In this document: positions 10,434 through 21,909 of the stretch, in pieces
Position numbering within the stretch: the stretch's first letter is position 1
Layout: each line of letters opens with the position of its first letter
Origin: Taxillus chinensis
Lineage: Eukaryota; Streptophyta; Magnoliopsida; Santalales; Loranthaceae
Direction of reading: 5' to 3'
NCBI GenBank assembly: GCA_023512835.1
Contig: CM042089.1
Location: 16,852,562 to 16,916,561 of the forward strand
Length of the DNA: 64,000 bases
Program-made: the position numbers and the translations under genes
Notes under the pieces: generated by a model
What the model saw: the letters and a program-made list of their open reading frames with translations, nothing else
The model's database searches: none
Told to the model about the DNA's origin: nothing

Positions 10434-11275
10434 CTAAGGTACATAAGGCTTACTATACTTGAAGATCATAGTTGCTGCCTTCTCTCTTAGCTCCATTGTC
10501 TGCTGCATCGTAAAGGTGGAGTGTTGGCTCCAATGTTTGTCCACAGTTAAGAACGATTTGATGAAATGACAAACAAAGGCTCCGCAGCTATCTCCATCCG
10601 GCTGTTGTGGCACTTGCTTCTTGCCCCGGAATGTCGCCTTGAGTTTCTCAGTTGAACGCAGGGGTGTGATACCCAACTCTTCACGGCTTCAGTTAGTCTG
10701 AGACACAGAGGTTCCCATTGATTCTTCCTAACGAAGTGCTCCACAACCTGATCAGAATCGATGAGAATCATCTGCTTGGACTGAATCATGAAGACAGCCA
10801 TCATGAAGTGTGGCGACATGATCCGGTATGGAATGAGGATGGTTGAGAGAGTTTTCCATGGCTTGTTATCCTCAGCAGTTCCGTCAATGTAAGTCTGAAT
10901 TAACTCCACACTGGGAAGATAGCCCTCATTCCAACATGGCAGAACTTCAAACAAGTGCCCATCTTCGTAAAGAGATGGAAACAGCCTCATCTCCATCTTA
11001 GCAGCCCTCGAGAAGTTGTCAATGTCTTCTGTAGTAAAGAGTCCTTTCTCCGAACAAAGAGTCTGAATGTCGGCCGGAGAGAAAGGATACATTTCAGAAA
11101 GACATCTTCTCTCAGAGAAGACGCAAGCATAGGCTTTCATTGCCTTGCGCAAGCTTCCATCCGCATCGGACGGGTCAAACTCCGCATAGGATGGGAGGAA
11201 GGTATCAGGCTGCGGATGAGGAGGATGGAGGAGGAGCTCGAGGTGCAAGAGAGGAGCTTGGTTGAGAGAAGCGGC
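10434..11275 (-). pseudogene. Ulp1/C48-type cysteine protease domain carried by element A
   Basis: Two overlapping - strand frames (11275-10547 and 10676-10434) form one domain with a single frame change near 10660-10676. Motifs in family order: His in SPHFMMAVF, Asp in ILIDSD, Gln in VPQQPDGDS and catalytic Cys in DSCGAFVCHF. This is the His-Asp-Gln-Cys set of Ulp1/SENP peptidases, which in the known family remove SUMO or related tags. The frame ends KYSKPYVP at a stop at 10434-10436, about 140 bases before the LTR. The ~120 residues before the His are less typical and may be a substrate-binding or linker part. It lies in the sense orientation of the element, after pol. Ulp1-like genes are well known in plant Mutator-type transposons; I know less support for them in copia elements. 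Whether it is active, and on what, cannot be seen. Confidence 0.8.
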
Positions 11276-13212
11276 TTAGTTTGGGAATTTGAACTCCCTA
11301 AAGCACTGAAGTGGCAGGCCGCTTCTCAGTCCGGGAAGATGGTTGTGGGGCAGAAGGAGTAGACGGATCAGATGACACTTTCTCCCCCGGTTTGGCAGAT
11401 CGCCGGGAAGCAACGGGAGGACGAGCCATCGTATGCGCCAGATCCGCGAAGGAAGTAGATAGTGAATGAACGGAGGTGGCGACAAGATCCATTTTCTCGC
11501 TCAATGGAAGTAGAGGAGTCGGTGAGGGCGGAGAGGAGTTGGGCGCCGAGGGCATCAACTTTGGCAGCGATGGCGAAATTTGGGCGCTTTGAGCATGGGC
11601 ATGGCGGTCCAGTGAGCGGAAAGCACAAGATCGGAGTGGACCGTGCCAAAAGAGGCACGCCCAAGTGCTAACTCTGGAGCTTTGGAGGACTCCCCCGCAT
11701 GAACAGGAGCAGGAGTGCGGTGGGCAGAGGAGTCCGCAGGGGTAGCAGCAGCAGCAGGGGCATCCGGAGCATCAGAGGCATCCGGAGCTTCGGAGGCATC
11801 CGGAGCATTGGAGGCATCCGGAGCAAGAGACCCGCTTTGACCAGACAAGTCAACCACAGGAATCGCGGCGGCAGGAGAAGAGGGTCCAGCCTTAGCAGTA
11901 GAAGGACTTCGGGTAGCAGGGACTGGGCCGGAGGGTGTAGGGAACGACACATCGGGAATGGCAGCCGGCGTAAGAAAGCCGTGGTCCAGATTCCAGATGA
12001 TCATAGTCTCCGGGGATTGGGTATTGCGGGTGTAAAACACCCGGAGATCGGTGTCAGGAATGGAAGAGGTGTGGGCTAGGCTGAAACGGAGCCAGAGGTC
12101 CGTTAAGGTGACGGCGGAGAGATGTTCAAGGTAATCTCGGGGTTGAGGTAGAGGAGGCAAGGGAGCTTCCGGAGAAGCAGCCGGGACATCAGCGGTGGCG
12201 ACGGCAACAGCGGTATCAACCGCAGCAGCTATAGCGGAGGTGGAGGGAGTGGGGACACCAGCAGCAGAGGGGGCAGAGGAAACAGCTTTAGACGCACTGC
12301 GCTGAGAGGGCCCCGCAACCTCGGACGGTTCAGCACGGACACTTGGCTGGGAGGCCCGTGAGTGGGAGGGCGCAGCAACGGACCGAATCCGAGAGGATCG
12401 GTGTGCAGAACTGACCTCGTGGGCTTGGCTGTCGGAGGGGTCACCAACAGAGCTGCCTTGTTGTTCCGCGGCAGGGAGAGTGCGGAGAGCTACAGTGGGT
12501 CGGCGGGCAGTCATGTTTCCATCCGGCGTAAGGTGACGAAGGTAAAGAGCCGAGGGAAACGTGATAGCATCAACTCGGGCAAAATGGTCTGGACGAAGAT
12601 GCCGGAAGACAATGCTGAGGATGCGCCCGAAGGAATGGTTCTTGTGACCATTCTGTAGCAAGCGAAATAAGAACATCCCCCAATCCATTGGAAGACCTTC
12701 AAAGACGCCGTACATGGCCAGTAGAAGATCATATGGAACTGAGTCCAGGGCTGATGTGCGAGCCAGGTAGGCATCGACTTAGAATAGTCGCCATACATCG
12801 ATAACGACCCTGGAAGGATTTCACCTTGTATTCCTTCCCCTTGTTCGTGCACCCCATAGAAGCCGCCATCGGATCGGCATCCGGACGCTGTGGTTCACCA
12901 AGAGGAAGGTGGAGAGCAGCGCGGAGAACAGCCGGAGTGATGACGATGGATTCACCGCGGACATAAGAGGTTATGGAATCTTTGGTGCAGCGAATCCATT
13001 GGTAATACTCAAGAATGTCATCGATAAGAAGATCGATGGGATTGGAGACCAGGTTGAGTATGTGCGAGGCTTCAAGAAGAGGGCGAAGCTGGAGAAACCA
13101 ATCCGGAGGATCGGAAACAGCATTCCAATCAACTAGATGGCCAGGAGTAACGCCGGAAAGAAAGATTCTGGGTGCCATGGCAGATTTGATGGGAAGGAAA
13201 AGAGGAAAGGTG
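11276..13212 (-). pseudogene. Extra ORF of element A upstream of the Ulp1 domain
   Basis: On the - strand a coding stretch starts at about MAPRIFLSG (near 13180) and runs, with frame changes near 12790, 11560 and 11300, to the Ulp1 domain. The N-terminal ~200 residues (EYYQWIRCTKDS, VRGESIVITPAVLRAALHLPLG, SALDSVPYDLLLAMYG) look like the 'putative plant transposon protein' domain found beside retroelements. That is a memory-based match, not a search. Then follow ~250 residues rich in Ala, Pro and Ser with a PDAS/APDA repeat (near 11760-11830), a short ordered stretch (LEHLSAVTLTDLWLRFSLAH), and another Pro/Ser-rich part. The whole could be one long protein with a C-terminal protease. The high GC of the linker is unlike the rest of the element. 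Confidence 0.6.
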
Positions 13213-13379
13213 AGGTCTTGACAAGTAGAAGGAGCAACGAGAGGGTTAGGGATTTGAAATGAGCAATACTCGTGCTTCGCAGGAATGATCGTAACATATA
13301 AGACCGAGTCCGCAAATGTCGGCGGGTCTAGGAATGTGGGAGTGAGGTGGGGACCCGCGCGACATGCCGATGTCATTTG

Positions 13380-14876
13380 TCCGGATATCGAGGCGTCTCC
13401 GAATAAAACGATGTCGTGGAGACCTCATGACCAAGTAGAGATTACAACTGGTTGCCATCCAGGAGAAGTGTGTGTGCAACCCGAGATAGGCATTTAATGA
13501 ATCATCATTATTCCTCCTCAAAAGCATGCGACATATGAATATACGTGGATTGTCACAATTGAACAAAGTCAGGAGTCCGGAGGAAAGAGCCGACACTCAT
13601 CCGGAGTTAATAATATTCGTGAAAGAGTATCCGGATGAATAATAGACCTCGTCCGTCATAAACAGAGTTTGGTGAGAATGTAGAGTAGATTCCTTTGCAG
13701 TCAATAAGTCGAAGAGAAGAGAAGTACCACAACACTTCAAATCCGAGACTATGGACTGGATTTATCAATATGGTTGCAAAGAAAATCTGAACTTGTAGCT
13801 AAATAAAGATATACCTGAAGATACAAAAGCTTAACAGGCAAGGATTAGTACGGATTAGAGAAGATAATCAAGTGAAAAGCAACATAATCCGAACTAATAA
13901 GAAACAGAACTCATGCAGGGCTAAGAATGTAGTAGACGTACGCAACGTGAAAGTGATCAATATTACTGAGTCAGGGCATATGTCAGATAGCAATACACAA
14001 GTTCATATAGGTCAACATAGCGAAACCGTCTTGCTGAACAACGTAGCTAAGATTAATTAAAGACCATATGATTTGGCTTCATTAGGATTCATGAGTGTGA
14101 AATGATAAGATGAACACATGTCAAAAGAATGCAGATGATTAGTCGATTAAAATGCATGGTTGAAGAAGGAAAATACATCCACACATGCCACTTTTCCGAT
14201 TTAAAACAAGATGTCCAGTCGATCCGGAAGTAACAAATAGAGGAGGGAGAATCCGAGACATATTAGGGGTTCATTGCTGCTCCCCCCGTAGATCATTTAA
14301 TCCTCTCAATGAAAAGCTCCCCCTCGGATAGACGGTCAGGGCAAAAGGTCATGAGACATATACGGGGGGTATTCTCGAATAAAATATAAAGCATTTTCTC
14401 CCCGTAGATTGTGCAATCCTCTCGGTTGACCGTTCCAATTTGTAGTTCAGCACTGTCTATCTTATTAGAAAGCTATACTTCGAGCTGATCGAATGCGTTT
14501 GTGTATTCATCCACCAGGCATTCCAAGCTAGCCCATTTCACTTCTTCAACTATGCACGTTAATAGAGTAATCTAAATGAACATGCTTTGGTCATGTGGTG
14601 ATTAATGGATGTGAAAATCATGAATCCGACTCGAGGTAAATCATATAATCTGTAATTATGTTAGCTTTAAACGACTTCAGTCGGGAAACGCAAGCATCCT
14701 CCCACAATGAGGTTGAGATTAATATCGAAGCATGAAACCGTTGAACAGGAAGTATGATCAAGCAATACAATCAGTGAGTTTTTACTACTTTCAGTAAACA
14801 TACAATGCATGGTCTCGTGAGTAAATATACTGTTGTGTAATTCAAATGAGAAACTATGCAGAGAAGTCGAGCATAC
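13380..14876 (-). other. Non-coding spacer in A between RNase H and the extra ORF
   Basis: No coding signal on either strand. Three purine-rich tracts on the - strand (14277-14290, 14316-14326, 14396-14406, each with GGGGAG) resemble extra polypurine tracts. Otherwise AT-rich. Confidence 0.5.
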
Positions 14877-15506
14877 CTAGTCGGAAGAGTAGTTCAAAAA
14901 CCTCGCATCGGGTAGGGGCTTTGTAAATATGTCCGCTAATTGATCTTCAGTGGCAACATGTTCCAGTTGAAATATGGTTTTTGAGAACATGATCGCGTAT
15001 GAAGTGATATCGGACCTCAATGTGCTTCGTCTTAGGATGCATGACAGGATTGTTGCTGATGGCAATTGCACTAGTGTTGTCACAAGAAAGTGGAATAGAG
15101 GACATGGTGAATCCGTAGTCGGTAAGTTGACTTTGCATCCAAAGTAGTCGTGCAAGCAGAACTTCCAAAGAGCTATATTCCGCCTCAGCAGTAGAAGTTG
15201 ATACGAATTCGCTTCTTCCGAACCATGAGATCAATCTATTTCCAAGAAACCGACACGTACCGCTTGTGCTTTCCTGTCGATGCGACATCCAATGGAAGTC
15301 GGCATCGTAGTACCCCGGATAAGGTGAAGTTGGACTCCTTTGGGTACCAGAGGCCCAAATTCATCGTCCCTTTGAGATACCTTAATATCCGTTTTACATG
15401 AAGCATATGTGACTCCTTGGGATTTGCCTGATATCGAGCACAAATGCAAGTTGCAAACATAATGTCCGGGGCGACTTGTCGTAAGATAAAGCAAGGATCC
15501 GATCAT
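14877..15506 (-). pseudogene. Element A copia RNase H
   Basis: Three overlapping - strand frames cover the end of RT and the copia RNase H. Motifs: STAEAEYSSLE (catalytic Glu region), LSCDNTSAIAISNNP (Asp), HPKTKHIEVRYHFIRDH, and the end EDQLADIFTKPLPDARF. The order and spacing are normal for Ty1/copia. Two frame changes (near 15290 and 14950) break the reading. The enzyme would remove RNA from the hybrid during cDNA synthesis. Confidence 0.85.
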
Positions 15507-15554
15507 CCCTCTTGTAGTCGGTCACATTTATCGATATGCCGTCCACATCCGGAT

Positions 15555-16465
15555 CTAACTTGGCACCGACAGCATTGGAGTTTTGGCGGGAGATGAACCT
15601 TCCATACCAAACTTCTTAATAAGATCGCGAGTGTACTTAGCCTGATTGATAAAGATTCCTTCCTTTAATTGTTTGACTTCAATTCCAAGGAAGTAGGACA
15701 GTTCTCCCATCATGCTCATTTCAAACTTGCCTGTCATCAACTTAGCAAACTCTTCACAAAGCTTCGGATTCGTGGATCCGAAAATGATATCGTCCACGTA
15801 TATTTGTACGATCGAGTGTGTCCTTTCTCTTGTCGTAGAAATAGGGTGGTGTCTATCTTCCCTTTTTGGAAGTTATGAGCAAGTAGGAATTCGACGAGTG
15901 TGTCGTACCAGGCTCTTGGAGCTTGCTTCAAACCATATAGAGCTTTCAAGTTTGTAGACAAGATGTCCTGCCTTAGGTTCAATGAAGCCGGGAGGTTGTT
16001 CAACATACACCTCCTCTTGAAGGTCTCCATTCAGGAATGCGCTCTTGACGTCCATTTGATAAACTATGAAGTTTTCATATGAAGCATACGCCAGAAACAT
16101 TCGGATTGCCTCAAGTCTTGCGACCAGGAGCAAAGGTTTCATCATAATCTATTCCTTTTTCTTGACGATATCCTTTGGCTACCAGTCCTGGCTTTGTTCC
16201 GGATTACTATTCCATCCGTATCAAGCTTGTTCCGGAACACCCATTTAACGCCAATGACTTGCTGAGACTTAGGCCTTGGTACTAAGGTCCACACATTATT
16301 TCTCTTAAATTGATTCAGCTCTTCTTGCATGGCCTCTATCCAGTTTGAATCTTGAAGAGCTTCATCTACCACCTTTGGTTCTATTTGAGATAGAAAGCAT
16401 GAGTAAAGACTCATGTTAGAGGTGGCTGCTCTTGTTCTTACACCAACAGTAGGATCACCAATCAC
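15555..16465 (-). pseudogene. Element A copia reverse transcriptase
   Basis: Read on the - strand from 16465: WIEAMQEELNQF and VIGVKWVFRNKLDTDG (start of RT_2-type domain), then [27 protein letters not shown] with the first catalytic Asp, then a stretch with frame changes, then the YVDD active-site box at 15789-15800 followed by DIIFGSTN. After this come MGELSYFLGIEV and the usual downstream blocks to 15555. All main blocks are present in order; at least three frame changes interrupt them (near 16140, 15920 and 15800). Confidence 0.88.
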
Positions 16466-16499
16466 TTGATCTGAGGGATGGTTTCGGGTCCATCTATAA

Positions 16500-17850
16500 T
16501 TCTGTGCGTGTGTTGGTTGATCTTGAACAATTTGAAGCTCTTCCAGATTGGGTGGTTCGGTTGTATCGACTGGTTGAGCTTCGTCCGGAGTAGATGTTTC
16601 CGTATTTAGAGGTACGGATGAACTAGTTGGTTCTTCAACACTATTTCTTCCAAGTGTTAACTAGTCCGGACGGACTTGAAAGTGCTCCGAATTTTGTGTA
16701 TCCGTAAGAGTTTGTCCGGAGCTAAATGGTAGTCCGGAGTCGAGTCATCCGTAGCATCATCCATAGAATTTCGTTGTGTTTCGCTGATGCCACGTGGTTG
16801 GTCAGGATACCGGTCAGGATGTGTAGCAGGAATATTCATAAACTTCGAGTAATCGACGTTGCTGTCCATGACCTGCATAGTGGAATTTGACGGACCGACT
16901 TTTGACCAAACAAGATTAGTTTCATCAAAGGTTACATGGATAGATTCTTCAACTTTAAAAAGTTTTCTATTGAAGACCCGATAAGCCTTGCTATGAAGTG
17001 AGTACCCGACAAAAATCCCATCATCGGATTTTGGTTCAAATTTATTCCGGGTCTCTTTGCCATTTATCAAGATATAGCAAGTACACCCAAAGGCTCTGAA
17101 ATGTGAAATTGAAGGTTTTCGTCCTCTACACATCTCATAGGGTGTTTTCATGGTAGATTTATTTATTAGAGTTCTGTTTCAACATAGCAGGTAGTGGACA
17201 CAGCTTTCACCCATAGACCGAGAGGAAGCATTGCCCCTGCTAACATGGATCTACCAGCTTCAACTAAAGTTCGATTGTTGCGCTCAGCTACCCCATTTTG
17301 TTGTGGGGTTCGGGAGCAGAGAAGTCATGTTTGTATGCCCTGTTCGAACAATATGATCTCATTTCTGAAAAGTCAAATTCGTACCATGATCACTCCTGAT
17401 GCATTTAATGCTCGGTCCTTGTGAGTTGCTTATCCAATTAAGAGATCTACAAGATGTTCAAAAGTTTGATCTTTTGATTTCAGGAACATCACCCATGTGT
17501 ATCTGGTGTAATCATCGATAACCACAAGAGTATATCTCGCACCTGACTAGTGATGAAACAGATATAGGACCACATAGGTCCATATGAAGAAGTTGCAGAG
17601 GAGCAGTTATTAAGTTAACCGATTTGCTCTTAAAGCTATGTTTGGTCTGTTTACCAAGTTGGCATTCTCGACAGAGAGTGTCTCTGGAGAACTTGAGTTT
17701 GGGTAGACCAGTGACAAGATCAAGTGACGCCAATTTAGACAAAGTCTTAAAATTTAAATGTGCGCATTGCTTGTGCCATAACCAACTATCTTCATCTGTT
17801 GCTTTCGTGAGGAAGCATACAGGGTCGAAAGAATTATTTCTTAAGACCAC
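16500..17850 (-). pseudogene. Element A copia integrase
   Basis: GAG-pre-integrase and zinc-binding part on 17850-17512 (WHKQCAHLNF; CRECQLGKQTKH), then the first catalytic Asp in LLHMDLCGPI. The second Asp (SDHGTNL) and the Glu (VAERNNRTL) are readable on 17160-17430 only by changing frames. The C-terminal part is a clean 164-codon frame, 17151-16657 (YEMCRGRKPSISHFRAFGC, GIFVGYSLHSKAYRVFN), typical of copia integrases. So the DDE triad is present but the frame is broken several times between 17160 and 17520. Confidence 0.85.
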
Positions 17851-18209
17851 TGAATATATGTCCCCATCTCTTGATCCGGATAACTTAACATCTCCTGGAT
17901 AAGTTTTCTCTTATCACAGGTGTTGGACAAAAAGGAAACAAGAAATCCTTTGTCACATAGTTTACTGACACTTAGCAAATTATGCTTTAAACCTTCGACT
18001 AGTGCAACTTTAGTGATTGATACACGGTCGTTAGTTAAAGTGCCATACCCGACAGTCTTACCTTTGCTGTTGTCGCCATATGAAACGGATGGACCTTGTT
18101 TATCATTAACTTCTACAAGCGGAGTCTGGTCACCCGTCATATGTCCGGAGCATCCACTATCAAGGATCCACTTGCTTTGATTGATCTTTAACTTCAAGTG
18201 ATCCGGCAA
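17841..18209 (-). pseudogene. Element A copia protease
   Basis: A 122-codon frame with the aspartic protease site KWILDSGCSGHMTGD (D-S-G, intact) and the downstream VEGLKHNLLSVSKLCDKG block. It cuts the polyprotein. It overlaps the integrase frame by ~10 bases in a different phase, so the polyprotein is interrupted at its end. Compare relic E, where the same site reads D-N-G. Confidence 0.85.
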
Positions 18210-18349
18210 TTCATTCCAGAGATGCTCCTGAAAGACAACAGTTTACACTTTTGGTGCCCAAACTTGTTTCGGGCGGTTAGAGTGAGCAGCAGTATTATCA
18301 ACATTTACGGATTTGATTTTGTTAGGACTCTTAGCTTTCCACGTTGACA

Positions 18350-20550
18350 TTAACTTGTTAGTTTCGGCTGCTTCTTTTGTTTGGGTTTTCTTGGGAGAGA
18401 CACTCCTTTTAGATTTAGATCTTGTTTTGCTCGAAGAACCCCTTTTATTAAACTGATCTTTATTTGATTGAAATTGATTACAAAGCCACTATCGAGATGA
18501 CTCCAACATTCATAGTGATAATGACCCATTTCCCTACAGATGGAACAGACACTATAATGTGAAGTACAAACAGGGGATACAGGTCTCTTAGATTTTACAG
18601 TTTTTCTACTCTGTTCCCTGTGGCCTAATCCATTACGTTTGGGTGACGCACTCTTGGCCCTAAATGCGTCAGCCTTAGCCTTGTCTTTCCTTTTGGGTGC
18701 TACAGTTTTGGCTTTAACTGCAGCAGCCTTCCCCTTCATCTTTAGTTACGGGTGCTACTGCTTCGGGAAGTGCAAGAATGACCTCTGTTCCACGGTCATA
18801 TACTATGGTGCCACCTGAAATGAAACCATCTAACGGTTTAGATGTACTAACAGGATATAAGTTGGTTAGTTTAGGAGTGAAATCCGGAGGACACTCGGTA
18901 GCTTGAGCTATGGAGGTTGATGGTTCAGAACCTAGGCCAGGTTTGACTCGAATGTCGTCAGGGTCAGTCCTAAAGGTGAGGCTATTTCTCCGGATTTTAG
19001 CCACTTACGATTTATTTCCTTTTCCTGTTCCAGTTCATTTTCGAGTCTTTTCACTATAACTTTTAGGCCTGAAAGATTGGTATTTAACAAATGATTTTCA
19101 GCTCTTAGATCATGATACCAAGCTTCCTTTCCTCCGAAGTCGGCGACGTCCTTTTCGAGTCTATTAATAGTAAATTCGAGACGTTTATTCCGACTTTCCA
19201 TATCTTTGTACATTTGAGTAATTATTAGTCTCTCATTCTTTTCATGATCACATGCAATAGTAAGAGATTCTAATTTACTCGGGAGCTCGAGAGATAGAAG
19301 GTACCTCAAGATTTGCCATGAGGCGGACGTTTGGCTTAATGGTCGGCTCATCATCCGAGGATTCCTCCTCTTCTTCCGAGCCACTCATGTATTTTGTCAC
19401 GAGCGCCTTTCTCTTGCTCTTGCTATTATCTGAGGTGGAGCGACGAGGATTTACCTTGTCACTTTTCTCGGCCACCTTTGCTTTGGACCTGCATTCCTTG
19501 GCCCAGGTGACCGGTTTTCCACAGGTTGAAACATTCCTGGGAACTGGACTCCTGTCGCTCCTTCCGTTGGAACGATGATGATGAGCGTCTTCTGATCCCT
19601 TTTCGCTTTTCCGTAGGAATCGCTCAAAGGATTTGACAAGAAGGGCTATCTCCTCTTCCTCGTCGGAATCGAATTGTCGGATACGTCCGTATCATCATTC
19701 CTCAGGATGTTTAGACATTCAGTAGCTTTGAGAGCTACCCCCTTTTCTTTCCGAGCTATTTTCTCATCTCTCGTCGAGAGTACTTAAACCTGACTTCGTG
19801 AGTCCGCGGCTCTCCATATAGTTCTTCAAGGGGAACATACTTGCGCTTTTGTCCGATTGCATCCGGAGTTGTTTGGAGTAGTAGCGATCCGGCAATGAGC
19901 GAAAGAACTTGTCATTGATCCGGGATTGAGAGTAATGCTCATTGACGGTCTTCGGGTCAAGTATGATCTTGCCGAATCTCCGATAGATGCTTTCAAGTGA
20001 TTCGCCCGGTTTATGATTAAAACTCTCAAAGTTCCGTCTCGAGAGTACAGATCACATTCTGCATCTGGGACCGACTCCCCTCATAGAGGATTGTCGGTTT
20101 GTCCCAAACAGCTTTTCTTTGTCGTGCAGCCCTGGACGTCCGTGGAAAGCCTCGGAATCCAAAGACGATGTAACATAAGCCAGAGCCTTTTCACTAGCGC
20201 ACTGCCAGGCTCTTTCATCGTTGGTAAGTTCAAGATCGGTCTTTTGGCCTCCTTACACCATGTTCTCCGATAGTCATCGGAATTGGAATCTCCTGATGAA
20301 GACATGGCCACATAAGATGATCATGGCAAACCATAAACATCTTCATGCGAGCTTTCCACTGGGAGAAAAGCTCAGGTGTGAATTTGGGCGGTTTCGTTAG
20401 AGTAAACCCCGAACTCCGTGGTTGAGAAGCGGCGGCAGCAGCAGGTTGTGGTGGGTCGACATTTTCACTGCTGCTTCGATTCGGGATGGGCTCCTGTGCA
20501 CCTCCGGAGTTAAGGCGAGTGTTGAATAGCATACTGCTTTCTTCGGCCAT
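18350..20550 (-). pseudogene. Element A gag
   Basis: Starts at ATG 20550-20548, 49 bases after the primer site: MAEESSMLFNTRLNSGG, then FTLTKPPKFTPELFSQWKARM, the usual copia gag opening. The middle is broken into several frames (20311-20081, 20029-19826, 19639-19275). A coiled-coil-like Glu/Lys/Leu-rich segment spans 19384-18932 (RLEFTINRLEKDV, VIVKRLENELEQEKEI). A CCHC zinc knuckle (CSICREMGHYHYEC) lies near 18505-18550, followed by the protease. A coiled coil in gag fits large copia elements of the SIRE type. Confidence 0.75.
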
Positions 20551-20598
20551 TTCTGAGATTGAAAGAGTGGGATCTCTACTTAGAACGAAGTAGAAGTT

Positions 20599-20610
20599 GC
20601 TCTGATACCA
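20599..20610 (-). other. Primer-binding site of element A (initiator tRNA-Met)
   Basis: TGGTATCAGAGC on the - strand, two bases inside the 5' LTR edge. Standard for Ty1/copia elements. Confidence 0.95.
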
Positions 20611-20912
20611 CTTGATGGTCCCTTGGAGCCTAAAGGGGGGGGGGGGTGAATAGGCTCTTATTCAAACTCTTTCTTTTCTCTCAAGACACAAAGACTTATC
20701 TAGTTTAAGTGATAGAATCACCATGGAAGATAACCAGATAGTGGAAGTATTTTGTTTTATTATCACAAGGTGATTACAACAAAATAGAAGCAAACACTCT
20801 CTTACACTCTGTTTACAACAATGAACTCACACACTAGCCAAGTTCCTATTCTCTTTTTGTTTTCACTTGAGCTCTCTTTTTTTGCACTCTCTACATGAAG
20901 TATATGTATGAA

Positions 20913-20920
20913 TATTTATA
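20913..20920 (-). promoter_or_regulatory. TATA box of element A 5' LTR
   Basis: TATAAATA on the - strand (window text TATTTATA), downstream of the repeat-rich U3 in element orientation. Confidence 0.6.
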
Positions 20921-21330
20921 CAAAACATTCCTAAAAGACAACCTTGGAACTCGAAGTTCCGGAATGCGTTCCGCACTAACTATCCCTCGGTAATCTGTCT
21001 GCCTTGACTGCTGCGGATTGTGGAGCTCAAGATCTTGGATTTGAAGAGTATAAGTGTCTTTGTGAGTTCCGAGATACAATTAAGGTTGTGTCCACATATC
21101 CGGATGATCCACGTGTAAGATTCTTCTTGATCTAAATGCATTCGTCTTACATCGGGACAGCACGAGCTGATAACTTTAAATGCGGTTTTGTTGGAGCAGT
21201 GTCTTCTTGGTCCGGTGTAATTTTCCTTACTCCGTAGTTAATGAAGCTCGGAACCTTACTCCGTGTCAGTGGTTGCTTACTCCGTATCTATTCGATCTGG
21301 AATCCTTAGTCCGTGTCAGCGCTTCCTTAC

Positions 21331-21552
21331 TCCGCATGTAAGTTCCTTACTCCGCATGTAAGTTCCTTACTCCGCATGTAAGTTCCTTACTCCGTATGTA
21401 AGTTCCTTACTCCGTATGTAAGTTCCTTACTCCGTGTGTAAGTTCCTTACTCCGTATGTAAGTTCCTTACTCCGTATGTAAGTTCCTTACTCCGTGTGTA
21501 AGTTCCTTACTCCGTATGTAAGTTCCTTACTCCGTATGTAAGTTCCTTACTC
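21331..21552 (-). repeat. 20-bp tandem repeats in the A 5' LTR (eleven units)
   Basis: Same unit as at 9741-9940, one unit more. Confidence 0.95.
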
Positions 21553-21904
21553 CGGGCGAGTAATAAGTCCGGATTCCTTACTCCGCATCTGGTTTCTTTA
21601 CTCCGCATCTATTTTCCTTACTCCGCACTTATTTTCCTTACTCCGCACTTATCCTTTAAGTTCTTAGTCCGTAGGATTGTTCCTTATTCCGTATGTATTT
21701 GTTACTTGGTTATTTACCAAGTGTTTGACGACACTAACTCTTGTCCGGATCAGGATTATGTATCCTGTCCTTAGCTTTGCTCTCACGAGTGCATCTTTGG
21801 ATTAGTGACATACCTTCTACAATGATCAAATAAACACAAAAGATCTCAGATCAAATTACATAAGACTTTATCAGCATTATCCAAATTCTGGGTTTGATCC
21901 AACA

Positions 21905-21909
21905 CAAAC
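21905..21909. other. Target duplication of element A, right (CAAAC)
   Basis: Second copy of the 5-bp duplication, followed by CCATTAAGAGATG, which continues the F LTR text interrupted at 9018. Confidence 0.95.

Larger units (their letters stand above)
9019..21904 (-). mobile_element. 12.9-kb Ty1/copia element A with an extra Ulp1-type coding region
   Basis: Complete by structure: two LTRs (9019-10290, 1272 bp; 20613-21904, 1292 bp) with TG...CA ends, 5-bp duplication CAAAC, initiator-tRNA-Met primer site (20599-20610) and polypurine tract (10291-10302). On the - strand the order is gag with zinc knuckle, protease, integrase, RT, RNase H: the Ty1/copia order. Between RNase H and the 3' LTR lies an extra ~4.6-kb region (10303-14876) with a long ORF ending in a Ulp1-like protease. 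Length, ~1.3-kb LTRs and an ORF after pol recall the SIRE/Maximus group, but the assignment is inference. The pol frames are interrupted many times, although the LTRs are very similar; see the finding on indels. Confidence 0.9.
20613..21904 (-). repeat. Element A 5' LTR
   Basis: Near-identical to 9019-10290. It has a 12-G run after TAAA against 9 in the other copy, eleven 20-bp repeats (about 21331-21552), and small indels. The TATA box on the - strand is at 20913-20920. Confidence 0.95.

Noticed and set aside
11699..12658. + strand frames with Arg/Gly-rich repeats opposite the extra ORF of A
   Set aside because: Shadow of the GC-rich Ala/Pro/Ser linker coded on the - strand, where flanking domains make sense.
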